A stretch of 64,000 nucleotides of DNA. Source: Terrimonas sp937888905 (GTDB lineage Bacteria > Bacteroidota > Bacteroidia > Chitinophagales > Chitinophagaceae). This document shows, piece after piece, positions 36,964-45,381 of this stretch. The stretch covers positions 124,001 through 188,000 of the forward strand of contig CALATA010000017.1 in the NCBI GenBank assembly GCA_937888905.1. The letters are read 5' to 3'. Below the pieces are notes generated by a model, which saw only the letters and a program-made list of their open reading frames with translations, searched no databases and was not told where the DNA came from. A program made the position numbers and the translations under genes. How positions within the stretch are numbered: position 1 is the first letter of the stretch; every line of letters begins with the position of its first letter.

Positions 36964-38319
36964 TTAAAAATCGTCGTTGAGTGCAAAAACCGGTTTGCGA
37001 TGCATCCATTGTCCGCCGGTGAAATCGGGAAATTCCACTGTCTGGTTACCCAGTTCGACCGACGTTTCACTCAGTGGTGTGATGGCGCTCCAGGCTGCTG
37101 CGTCGTATACATCCATTGGTACAGGTAATTTTCTTTTGGCTGCTTCTACAAAAGCATGGATCACAAAAAAATCCATTCCTCCGTGACCGGCGCCTTCTGT
37201 ATCGCCCGCATACCGTGCCCACAAAGGGTGATCGTATTTATCGAGCCACTCTTTCTGCGGATCCCATTGATGTGGCCTGGCAGATTTCCCTTCAATATAA
37301 ATCCCTTTGTTCACATCCATCCAGATTCCTTCCGTACCCTGCACCCGAAAACCTAAAGAGTACGGCCGTGGCAGATTGGTATCGTGTTGCAGCAGGATCG
37401 TTTCGCCATTGGCGCAATTGATTTGGGTAGTGACGATATCGCCGAGGCGGAAATTTACGGAAGCATTCGGGTGTGCAGCGCCACCTTTTTTCACAATATA
37501 ATTATGCAGGCCGCGGCTCTTGGTGGAAAAAGAATTCAGTGTAAGAAAACGGTTACCGCGATTGATGCCGATATAATGCGCAACGGGCCCGATGCCGTGT
37601 GTCGGATACAGATCACCATTGCGATGCACGGAATGATCCGTACGCCAGCGGGCTTCGGACCAGCCTTTTTCACCAAACTCCACGCCGCCGCCGTAAGGTT
37701 GTTTACCATCGTTGAATTTCACCTCGCGCAGATCGTGCTGGTAGCCTGCTTGCAAATGCATAAGTTCACCGAATAAACCCTGCCGCACCATGTTGAGTAT
37801 GGCCATCACATCGCGGCGATAACAAACATTTTCCAGCATCATTACCTGTCCGCCGGTTCTCTCAGCTGCACGTACCACGTCCCAATGATCTTCCAACGTA
37901 ATGCCGAGAACCACTTCGGTGCCCACATAAGGAATGCCGGCATCGAGTGCTCCGATGATCATGGGTTTATGCCATTCCCATGGTGTGCTGATGATCACTG
38001 CATCCAGTTTATTTTTATCGAGCATTTTCTTCCAGGCGTTCCCGTCGCCGGTGTAAACCGTGGGTTGTTTGCGGCCGCTCTTGCTGATGCGTGCTTTGGC
38101 GTCATCGAGCATGCGTGGTTCGATATCGCAGATAGCAACGAGTTCCACATCCTTGCGGCGCAATAAAAGATCGAGATGATTCTGACCGCGGAGGCCCGTG
38201 CCGATCAATCCCACTCGCAGTAAAGGAGCGGCATTGTTGCCATAAAGATTCGTAAGAGAAGCAAGGCCGATAGAGGCGGCCGTCAATCCGGTATTCCGGA
38301 CAAATTCGCGTCTGTTCAT
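36964..38319 (-). CDS. GH109-type NAD-dependent alpha-N-acetylgalactosaminidase (Gfo/Idh/MocA fold)
   Basis: 451 residues. MNRREFVRNTGLTAASIGLA is a Tat-type signal with R-R. The Rossmann domain VGLIGTGLRGQNHLDLLLRR binds NAD. Then come EWHKPMIIGALDAGIPYVGTEV, MLENVCYRRDVMAILNMVRQ, GDLYPTHGIGPVAHYIGINRG (catalytic-region Tyr/His) and GAGHGGMDFFVIHAF, all characteristic of GH109. These enzymes keep NAD bound and cleave alpha-GalNAc by an elimination mechanism. A general oxidoreductase cannot be excluded, but the overall match and length favour GH109. Confidence 0.85.
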   Translation of the reverse strand: MNRREFVRNTGLTAASIGLASLTNLYGNNAAPLLRVGLIGTGLRGQNHLDLLLRRKDVELVAICDIEPRMLDDAKARISKSGRKQPTVYTGDGNAWKKMLDKNKLDAVIISTPWEWHKPMIIGALDAGIPYVGTEVVLGITLEDHWDVVRAAERTGGQVMMLENVCYRRDVMAILNMVRQGLFGELMHLQAGYQHDLREVKFNDGKQPYGGGVEFGEKGWSEARWRTDHSVHRNGDLYPTHGIGPVAHYIGINRGNRFLTLNSFSTKSRGLHNYIVKKGGAAHPNASVNFRLGDIVTTQINCANGETILLQHDTNLPRPYSLGFRVQGTEGIWMDVNKGIYIEGKSARPHQWDPQKEWLDKYDHPLWARYAGDTEGAGHGGMDFFVIHAFVEAAKRKLPVPMDVYDAAAWSAITPLSETSVELGNQTVEFPDFTGGQWMHRKPVFALNDDF

Positions 38320-38413
38320 AACAGCAGTTTGGTAAACCAGGTAATGGAAAAATGAAAATAATCAATCCTTGCGTGAGAACAACATGCAAACGATTGTCTG
38401 AAAATATCCTGTA

Positions 38414-39331
38414 TCAGGGTTTTATATCTTTTACGCAACGAAAACCGGTATGCATAATAGCATTATCGGGAGGTGTGTACATTCGTCTGCTGACACGATA
38501 GCCGGAGCAATAAGTATTGTGGCAAAGAAAGCTGCCGCCGCGGATTACTTTGTCTTTGGCTGGCACGGCGGGCCCCTGCGGATTGACGGCTGTACTGTCC
38601 TGCAGTTGGTCATAATACCTGGCATCATACCAATCGCTGCACCATTCCCATACATTACCGGCCATGTCGTACAGCCCGTAGCCGTTGGGCGGATACTGCG
38701 CCACGGGTGCGGTGAAAATATATCCGTCGGCCTTTGTATTACGCGAAGGGAAATCGCCTTCCCATATATTGGCCTTTGCGGGGCCGGTGTCAGGAGTCCG
38801 GCTTCCCCAGGGGTAAACAGCATCGCGGATTCCGCCGCGGGCGGCGTATTCCCATTCGGCTTCTGTTGGCAAGCGCTTACCCGCCCAGGTGCAATAAGCG
38901 TTGGCATCTCCCCAACTTATCTGCACAACGGGATGAAAATCTTTTCCCGAGAGGTCGCTGCCGGGGCCGGATGGATGTTGCCAGTTGGCACCGGTTATCC
39001 ATTGCCAACCATGGTCAGGTTGAAAGACCATGGCACCGGGTTGTTCGTTGGGGTTGGCGGGTTGACGTTCCGCGGTGGTGATGTAACCGGTAGCGTTGAT
39101 AAAAGCGGCGAAGGACTTGTTGGTGACTTCGGTCGTATCCATCCAGAAACCGGAGAGGGTAACCTGGTGCGGAGGAAAAACATCGGGTCCTGCTTCGTCG
39201 TCGGTGGCTCCCATAACGAAGGTGCCACCGGGTACGTATCTCATTCCTGCGTGTTTTTGCGGCAGGGAATCGATGCGGGAGAAGCCGGAGAAGGGCATAA
39301 GTAAAAGAAAAACGAGGACAAAAGCACGCAT
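38414..39331 (-). CDS. Formylglycine-generating enzyme (sulfatase-modifying factor)
   Basis: 305 residues from ATG 39331 (MRAFVLVFLLLMPFSGFSR, a signal peptide). The FGE-sulfatase fold is visible from YVPGGTFVMGATDDE through MDTTEVTNKSFAAFINATG, KRLPTEAEWEYAARGG and MAGNVWEWCSDWY. The C-terminal RGGSFLCHNTYCSGYRV (from about 264) keeps both copper-site cysteines at about 270 and 275, as in the true aerobic enzyme that oxidises a sulfatase Cys to formylglycine. No sulfatase gene is present in the window, so its client lies elsewhere. It stands upstream of GH109, 95 bp away. Confidence 0.88.
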   Translation of the reverse strand: MRAFVLVFLLLMPFSGFSRIDSLPQKHAGMRYVPGGTFVMGATDDEAGPDVFPPHQVTLSGFWMDTTEVTNKSFAAFINATGYITTAERQPANPNEQPGAMVFQPDHGWQWITGANWQHPSGPGSDLSGKDFHPVVQISWGDANAYCTWAGKRLPTEAEWEYAARGGIRDAVYPWGSRTPDTGPAKANIWEGDFPSRNTKADGYIFTAPVAQYPPNGYGLYDMAGNVWEWCSDWYDARYYDQLQDSTAVNPQGPAVPAKDKVIRGGSFLCHNTYCSGYRVSRRMYTPPDNAIMHTGFRCVKDIKP

Positions 39332-39505
39332 GAATGGCGAATATACAATTGAGTTTAGTATTTTTACCTGGTGAGCACTGTGCTGAATTAGTTTTTTACC
39401 AGTAACATTTACTAACCAACTCCCCACTGCCGTGTCCAAAACCTGATGCCCCGTCCTCCGGCAAAGGCATGGTCGCGTAGCGGGCGGAAACATCTTTAAT
39501 CCAAG

Positions 39506-40153
39506 ATGCCGACAATCCTCATTGCCGAAGACCACAGCGTGGTTCGTATGGGCACTGCTATGCTGATCAGGGAACAATATCCTGAAGCGGTCATCCGCGA
39601 AGCCGAAACATTCGACGAAGTTGTGGAAATCCTTGCTAAAGAATCGCTTGATCTGCTGCTGCTGGATATTCATATTCCGGGCGGCGATAATCTTCAGATG
39701 GTGGAGGCCGTTAAACTTCGTCAGCCCAATCTTCCGATTTTGATCTTCTCTGCATATGATGAGCAGTTGTATGCCATCCGTTACCTGAAATCGGGTGCGC
39801 AGGGTTATCTGAAAAAAACGGCACCGCCCGACGAAATAAAGGCAGCCATCAGCAAAGTATTAAACGGAGAAAAATACATCAGTAAAATTGTGCAGGAGCA
39901 GTTGGTGGAACAATTGCTCGATCCTTCAAAAAAACAGGAAGGGCTTTCGTCGCTTTCCAACCGGGAGGTGGAAGTGATGCAATTGCTGGTGAAGGGTGCG
40001 TCACCCGCAGAGATTAAGTCGACGTTGAATATTCATGATTCAACCATCAGTACTTATAAGGCTAAAATTTTTGAGAAGCTCAATGTGACGAATGTGATCG
40101 AGCTGGCGGAGAAGGTAAGACTGATGGATCCGCAGAAGATGAAGAAATCCTGA
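39506..40153 (+). CDS. NarL/LuxR-type response regulator
   Basis: 215 residues. The receiver domain has TILIAEDHSVVRMG, phospho-acceptor Asp in LLLLDIHIPGGD (about residue 55), Ser in IFSAYD and Lys in YLKKTAPPDE. The C-terminal LuxR HTH reads LSNREVEVMQLLVKGASPAEI and IHDSTISTYKAKIFEKLNVTN. It is followed by a terminator and by the V4R hybrid kinase, which may be its partner. It is divergent from the FGE gene. Confidence 0.93.
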   Translation: MPTILIAEDHSVVRMGTAMLIREQYPEAVIREAETFDEVVEILAKESLDLLLLDIHIPGGDNLQMVEAVKLRQPNLPILIFSAYDEQLYAIRYLKSGAQGYLKKTAPPDEIKAAISKVLNGEKYISKIVQEQLVEQLLDPSKKQEGLSSLSNREVEVMQLLVKGASPAEIKSTLNIHDSTISTYKAKIFEKLNVTNVIELAEKVRLMDPQKMKKS

Positions 40154-40173
40154 GATCTTTTTTGAATAGTCTG

Positions 40174-40200
40174 ATCCCCCGGCGACGGGGGATTTTCTTT
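40174..40200 (+). terminator. Terminator after LuxR-type regulator
   Basis: Perfect 8-bp stem (ATCCCCCG/CGGGGGAT) with loop GCGA, followed by TTTTCTTT. Confidence 0.9.
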
Positions 40201-40301
40201 GTGACACATCCCTTTCCTGCTGCAGCGGGAGCTCACGCGCTGCATTTTATTATTATCTTTAAGTTGCTCCGCCCCCGTTTTGATTAACTTATTCTGTGAT
40301 A

Positions 40302-42614
40302 ATGACGCAAGCTGAGATTATAGCGCTCCGGGAAAGACTGATGGCATTGGAAAAAGAAAACGCACGCCTGCGGCAACTTCCCCTTGCAACCGAGCGTGCA
40401 GCAAAGGTTCCCGCGGACCTGGTCCCGCTATTCGACCAGGCACAACAAACGGTAGCCGACTATTTCCGTCACCTGAAGATGGATCCTGCCAAAGGCACAA
40501 TAGAGATCAACGATCAACGGTATGTGCTGGTGCGCGCGGCCGCTTTTTCCAAAGGATTCATGGAAACCATTCAGCATCTTTACGCAGATAAAGGAACCGC
40601 GGGTGCTTTTGCCATCGGCAGGAATTTTCTCTTCGATTACGCGCACGTCATTGGCATCGAAGACGCGCGTAATTTTCATGCACGCATGCATTTATCGGAT
40701 CCGGTCAAACGTATGTCAGCAGGTCCCGTACATTTTGCATTTTCCGGATGGGCATTTGTCGATATCCTGCCGGAAAGTTCGCCCACGCCCGACAATGATT
40801 TTTACCTGCACTATCGTCATCCTTACTCCTTTGAAGCCGATTCATGGGTGAGAGATGGCAAGCGTGCCGACGAACCCGTATGTATCATGAATGCCGGCTA
40901 CTCCTCCGGCTGGTGCGAAGAAAGCTTCGGCATGGCGCTGACCGCCGTGGAAATAAAATGTATCGCTAAAGGTGATGAATGCTGCCAGTTCATCATGGCT
41001 CCTCCCGACCGCATCCAGGAACATCTTGCACGCTATCTTGACAAAGGCGACAACGAAATAAATAAAACAGAAACCGTTTCCATCCCTACCTTTTTCGAGC
41101 GCAAACAGTTGGAGGAAGAACGCGAACGTTCGCGCATACTGGCGGAAGAATCGGCAAAAGCCAAGTCCGATTTCATTGCCAATATCAGCCATGAGTTGCG
41201 CACCCCGCTCTCTGCCATCATCGGCTTTACCGACCTGTTGCGCAAAACACCCCTGGATGCCACACAAAAGGAATACCTCGACGCAATCGGACTGTCGGGA
41301 AAAAATCTTTTATCGATTATCAACAACGTGCTCGATCTTTCGAGAATTGATTCGGGAAAGTTTCCATTGGAAAAAACGGTATTCGATGTTGGCGAACTCC
41401 TCCATTCGGTTTACACGATGCTCTCTTCGTCTGCGACCGCCAAAGGCCTGGCATTCGATTATCGTATCGATCCGGCCATCCGTTTTACCGTTGTGGGTGA
41501 CCCGGTACGCCTCACGCAGATATTGACCAACCTGATCGGCAACGCAGTCAAGTTTACCAACAAGGGTCAGATAGCGGTCACTTGTCTGCTGCAGAAAGAA
41601 AGTCACAATGACGTTGTACTACAATTCAACGTAACAGATACGGGCATCGGCATTCCTTCTGAAAAACTTGAACACATCTTTGAACGCTTTATGCAGGCCG
41701 ACACACAGATCACGCGTGAATATGGCGGCACCGGTCTTGGCCTCTCTATAACCCGTCAATTGGTAGAACTGCTAGGCGGCAGCATTACTGTGCAAAGCAG
41801 ACCCGGGAAAACCGAATTCTCGTTTTCCCTACCGTATCAAAAAACCAATGCGTCACCGGAGAAACCAACGGTTCATACACAGGCGGAGCATGCCGGCATC
41901 AGCCCGGGCAGGATATTGGTTGCCGACGACAATTCCATGAACCGGAAACTGGCTTCCGTCCTCCTTCAGCAAAATGGCCTCGAGCCGCTACAGGCCGAAA
42001 GCGGGATGCAGGCATTGGACCTGCTCCGTAAATACTCATTCGATGTGATATTGATGGATATACAAATGCCGGTGATGGATGGCTACGAAACGGCCCGCTG
42101 CATTCGCGAAATGGGTCTGCGTACGCCGATCATTGCCATGACGGCTCATGCATTTGCCGGTGAGAAAGAAAAATGTATTGCCGCGGGTATGAACGATTAT
42201 ATCCCCAAACCTTTCAACGAAAAAATATTACTGGAAAAAATTGCACGGTGGCAACAAGCAGATGCGGCTACGGAAGCACTCACCGACCTCTCTTTTCTGA
42301 GAAGCCAGACCCGCGATAACACAGCTTTCATTGCGCAACTGACCCTTGAATTTTGCAGCCAGACACCGGAAGAGCTCACCCGTTTGAAAAAAGCGATTGA
42401 TCATACCTTGTACGAAGACATCTATCAATCCGCACACTCTCTACGCAACGCAATTTCTCTTTTCGGTCTGGAAAGATGGATCGGTGAAGAATTAATCAGC
42501 CTGGAGCGCCAGGCAAGGCAACAGGCACCGGCAGATCAACTGAACTTCCTTTTTGAGAAAATAAACAACACCTGTTTGCAGGCGATCGGCGAATTGAATC
42601 AGACTAACCGCTGA
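40302..42614 (+). CDS. V4R-domain hybrid sensor histidine kinase with receiver and HPt
   Basis: 770 residues, soluble, from ATG 40302. Order: short coiled coil (5-25), XylR-N/V4R sensor (about 60-240) with cysteines near 194, 205, 220, 227 and 228 (GWCEESFGM, IKCIAKGDECCQF), linker coiled coil (265-290), HisKA (ISHELRTPLSAI, His 297), ATPase (LIGNAVKFTN, DTGIGIP, GGTGLGLSI), receiver (LMDIQMPVMDG) and a C-terminal HPt (YQSAHSLRNAISLF). V4R domains bind small hydrophobic ligands or metal. It probably feeds a phosphorelay to a regulator such as the gene at 39506. Its 3' end overlaps the convergent LytTR gene by 16 bp. Confidence 0.9.
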   Translation: MTQAEIIALRERLMALEKENARLRQLPLATERAAKVPADLVPLFDQAQQTVADYFRHLKMDPAKGTIEINDQRYVLVRAAAFSKGFMETIQHLYADKGTAGAFAIGRNFLFDYAHVIGIEDARNFHARMHLSDPVKRMSAGPVHFAFSGWAFVDILPESSPTPDNDFYLHYRHPYSFEADSWVRDGKRADEPVCIMNAGYSSGWCEESFGMALTAVEIKCIAKGDECCQFIMAPPDRIQEHLARYLDKGDNEINKTETVSIPTFFERKQLEEERERSRILAEESAKAKSDFIANISHELRTPLSAIIGFTDLLRKTPLDATQKEYLDAIGLSGKNLLSIINNVLDLSRIDSGKFPLEKTVFDVGELLHSVYTMLSSSATAKGLAFDYRIDPAIRFTVVGDPVRLTQILTNLIGNAVKFTNKGQIAVTCLLQKESHNDVVLQFNVTDTGIGIPSEKLEHIFERFMQADTQITREYGGTGLGLSITRQLVELLGGSITVQSRPGKTEFSFSLPYQKTNASPEKPTVHTQAEHAGISPGRILVADDNSMNRKLASVLLQQNGLEPLQAESGMQALDLLRKYSFDVILMDIQMPVMDGYETARCIREMGLRTPIIAMTAHAFAGEKEKCIAAGMNDYIPKPFNEKILLEKIARWQQADAATEALTDLSFLRSQTRDNTAFIAQLTLEFCSQTPEELTRLKKAIDHTLYEDIYQSAHSLRNAISLFGLERWIGEELISLERQARQQAPADQLNFLFEKINNTCLQAIGELNQTNR

Positions 42615-43360
42615 CCGATCAGCGTCATAAACTCTTCTTTTTTCTTCGGAGAAATAGCGATCATCGCATCGTCAGTCATGACCGCATACCCCCCATCCGT
42701 ACGGATCATTTTTTTCACCTCTTTCAGGTTGATGATATAGGAATTATGGAGGCGGAAAAAGCCATGTTCCGTTAACATCATTTCATATTCCTTGAGATTT
42801 TTACTCACCATCAGTTGCAGGCCGTCCTTCATAAAGAAAGTGGTATAGGGGCCTTTAGCTTCGAGCCGGATGATCTTATTGAGTGGTACGAATTCCATGC
42901 CTTCTGAAGTGGAAAGACTGATGGAGAAATCCTCCCCTTGCGGGCGCCTGATATTACGCAGCAGCAGCTCAAGATTGGCATGCTGCTCCTTGGTCTGGAT
43001 AGCCTCGATGGCGCGGGCAACGGCTTGTTGTAATTCCTCCGTGCCGATAGGCTTTAAAATATAATCCACGGCGCTGCATCGGATAGCTTTTATGGCGTAG
43101 TGATCGAAGGCCGTGGTAAAAATTACCTGGAAAGAAAACTGCGGCCGCACCCGTTCCAATACTTCAAAGCCGGTAGCGGTCTGCAACTCGATATCCATAA
43201 AAACAATTTCCGGCTTAAGCGATTGTATCATCGCAACCGCGTCATCCGGGCCGGACGCACTTCCCACCAGCTCGAGATCCGGGCAGAATTCGGTGATCAG
43301 TTTGGATAGAAAATGTCTGTTCAACTGTTCATCTTCCACAATAACAGCTTTGTATTTCAT
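42599..43360 (-). CDS. LytTR-type response regulator
   Basis: 253 residues. The receiver begins MKYKAVIVEDEQLNRHFLS, phospho-acceptor Asp in IVFMDIELQTATGFEV (about residue 56) and Lys in YILKPIGTEEL. The LytTR DNA-binding domain follows (IIRLEAKGPYTTFFMKDG, MVSKNLKEYEMML, FFRLHNSYIINLKEVKKM). It lies 3 bp downstream of the SBP3-LytS kinase gene, so the two form a two-component operon. Confidence 0.93.
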   Translation of the reverse strand: MKYKAVIVEDEQLNRHFLSKLITEFCPDLELVGSASGPDDAVAMIQSLKPEIVFMDIELQTATGFEVLERVRPQFSFQVIFTTAFDHYAIKAIRCSAVDYILKPIGTEELQQAVARAIEAIQTKEQHANLELLLRNIRRPQGEDFSISLSTSEGMEFVPLNKIIRLEAKGPYTTFFMKDGLQLMVSKNLKEYEMMLTEHGFFRLHNSYIINLKEVKKMIRTDGGYAVMTDDAMIAISPKKKEEFMTLIGQRLV

Positions 43361-43363
43361 CGT

Positions 43364-45124
43364 TCACGTATTGTTGGTAATGGTTTGATCGTTTTCAAAT
43401 AATGGCTGTGGTATTTCCAGTTCTGCAATGGTGGCCTGCGGATCGCTGAGTTCCCGCAATCGCTGGTAAATTTTTTTCTTTGATTGTTTATTGAATAACT
43501 GCAACCGTCTTTCAAGAATGTTGCCGGTACCATTGACCAGGCCTTTACGCTGATCCAGTGCTTTTGCCGACGACCGGGGCAATCCGTTATCGGTTACGGA
43601 TACTTTCAGTGTGCCGTTGCTGCGTTCAAAACTTATATCCAGTTGTCCCGTTTCGCCTTCAGGCAGGTTGAGCATTCCTTTATACAAAGCATCTTCGACC
43701 AGCGACAGACTGATCAAGGGCAACACTGCAGAATCTCTGGAGTTTTTGTCGAGCCGGATAGCGTACCGGAAACGATCCTTGAAACGGTATTGTTCCAGCC
43801 ACAAATACTCTTCCAGCAGTCCGGCTTCCTTTTCCGCATCCACACTCAGGCTGTCGCCGTACTCGATGATCTTACGCAGGAAGGAAGAAAAACGGTTCAT
43901 ATACGTGAGTGTGGCGCTCTTATCATCTCCCATTACAAAATACTGAATGGAATTAAGTGAGTTGAAAAGGAAATGCGGATTCAGCCGCGACTGCAATATT
44001 TTAAGCTGCAGCATCTTATTCATTTCATTGATCTGGTCACGCTGCCGGATGATCTCCTCATTATGTGCCCTGAGCTGGCGGTTGAGTTTTTGTTTGGTGC
44101 GGAACCGGCTGTACAGAACAGCAGCCAGCAAGGCAACCGACACCAGTATGATCAGCATAATATTCCTGTAGGACCGGTGCTGCTGGGCTTCAACAGCCGT
44201 ATCCATCAGGCGGCGGGTCACGATTTCCTTTTCAAGAGAAACCAGGTCAAGCTTGCCTTCCTCTTCCCCATCATGTCCGGCGTGCATGGTATCAAACACG
44301 AGGTCTTTTACGCGTGAACCCAGATATTTGGCAACCGTATTACCTGCCTTCTGCCTGAAATCAGGTGAAGAAAAATATTCATCAATCAACGGCTTCCAAT
44401 CCGAACCTTTCGGCATTACTGCGGCAAATCCCTGCCGGTTGGTGGCCAGCACCATTTGCCGTTTAACCTTGATCCCTTTCTGAAGTGCCACGATGTAAAT
44501 GGAGAGCGGCACGTAACCAAAGCTCCTTTCATTTGCTTCAATTTCTTTTAATACATCATAGTCGATGGCCACATTCACTACGGGTAAGCCTTTGTGAAAA
44601 TTGTTCTTCAACAACGTTACGTCTTCTGCCATCGTGGTGTTGGGCTGCGTGTAGGCAGTCATTTCCCGCAGGCGTGCCGTAAATTCCTGGGCGGTGGCAT
44701 ACATGGGTTCCCGGTTATTCGTAACCAGCACGTTTACGTCAGGCATATAGGGCAGGCTGAAATCTACCTCTTTCATCCGTTCCGGTGTAATGGAATAATA
44801 CGACCAGCCAAAGAGGCCGCAGCCCCGGCCGTTTTTCACCTTATAATAAATGCTGTCGAAAGACCCGGCTTTTTTCCACTCCACACGCAGGTCTGCGTTG
44901 TAGTGTTTTTTTATGTAAGCCTGGAAGCTCTCCATTATTTCAAACTCAACACCCAGCAGACGATTGTCTTTACCGGTATAAATGAATGGTTCTATTTCAT
45001 CCCAAAGAGCTGTAACGGTACCATATCCTCTGGTGCGCACTGTTTGCCAGGAGTCGCCGGTGCATGTCTGCGCATCCGCAAGCACACTGCTGATAAGGAA
45101 GGTGGCGATCAATGTCCAACGCAT
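43364..45124 (-). CDS. LytS-type histidine kinase with solute-binding-protein-3-like sensor
   Basis: 586 residues. Signal peptide MRWTLIATFLISSVLADAQ, a periplasmic bacterial solute-binding family 3-like domain (about 25-300; FIYTGKDNRLLGVEFEIMES, SITPERMKEVDFSLPYMPD), one membrane helix (about 325-345), a coiled coil, then His_kinase with LNPHFLFNSLNSIQYF. The ATPase N box reads SLVEDALYKGM, where the usual Asn is Asp. G1 DNG and GTGNILERRLQLF remain. It probably senses a small polar ligand such as an amino acid. Kinase activity might be weak, or the protein may work mainly as a switch for the LytTR partner. Confidence 0.87.
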   Translation of the reverse strand: MRWTLIATFLISSVLADAQTCTGDSWQTVRTRGYGTVTALWDEIEPFIYTGKDNRLLGVEFEIMESFQAYIKKHYNADLRVEWKKAGSFDSIYYKVKNGRGCGLFGWSYYSITPERMKEVDFSLPYMPDVNVLVTNNREPMYATAQEFTARLREMTAYTQPNTTMAEDVTLLKNNFHKGLPVVNVAIDYDVLKEIEANERSFGYVPLSIYIVALQKGIKVKRQMVLATNRQGFAAVMPKGSDWKPLIDEYFSSPDFRQKAGNTVAKYLGSRVKDLVFDTMHAGHDGEEEGKLDLVSLEKEIVTRRLMDTAVEAQQHRSYRNIMLIILVSVALLAAVLYSRFRTKQKLNRQLRAHNEEIIRQRDQINEMNKMLQLKILQSRLNPHFLFNSLNSIQYFVMGDDKSATLTYMNRFSSFLRKIIEYGDSLSVDAEKEAGLLEEYLWLEQYRFKDRFRYAIRLDKNSRDSAVLPLISLSLVEDALYKGMLNLPEGETGQLDISFERSNGTLKVSVTDNGLPRSSAKALDQRKGLVNGTGNILERRLQLFNKQSKKKIYQRLRELSDPQATIAELEIPQPLFENDQTITNNT

Positions 45125-45381
45125 GGCGGCTGTTTTAGGTGATCCGATAAAACAAATATGCGCAAAAAAAACATGAAAGCAGCTTCCGACTTAACGAAAA
45201 AGGGGTTTGGATTAACGGATCGAATAATGGCACAACCTACTGGCTTTTAAGGGCTGTCACCGTACTTTTTTGCCGCTGGCAAAAAAAGGAGTAACGATTA
45301 ATTCAAATGACTGTTTCGTTAAACCACCGGTATCTCCGGCGCTCCGGGCCGGTACTTTAGCAGCATCAAAAAACATTAACC

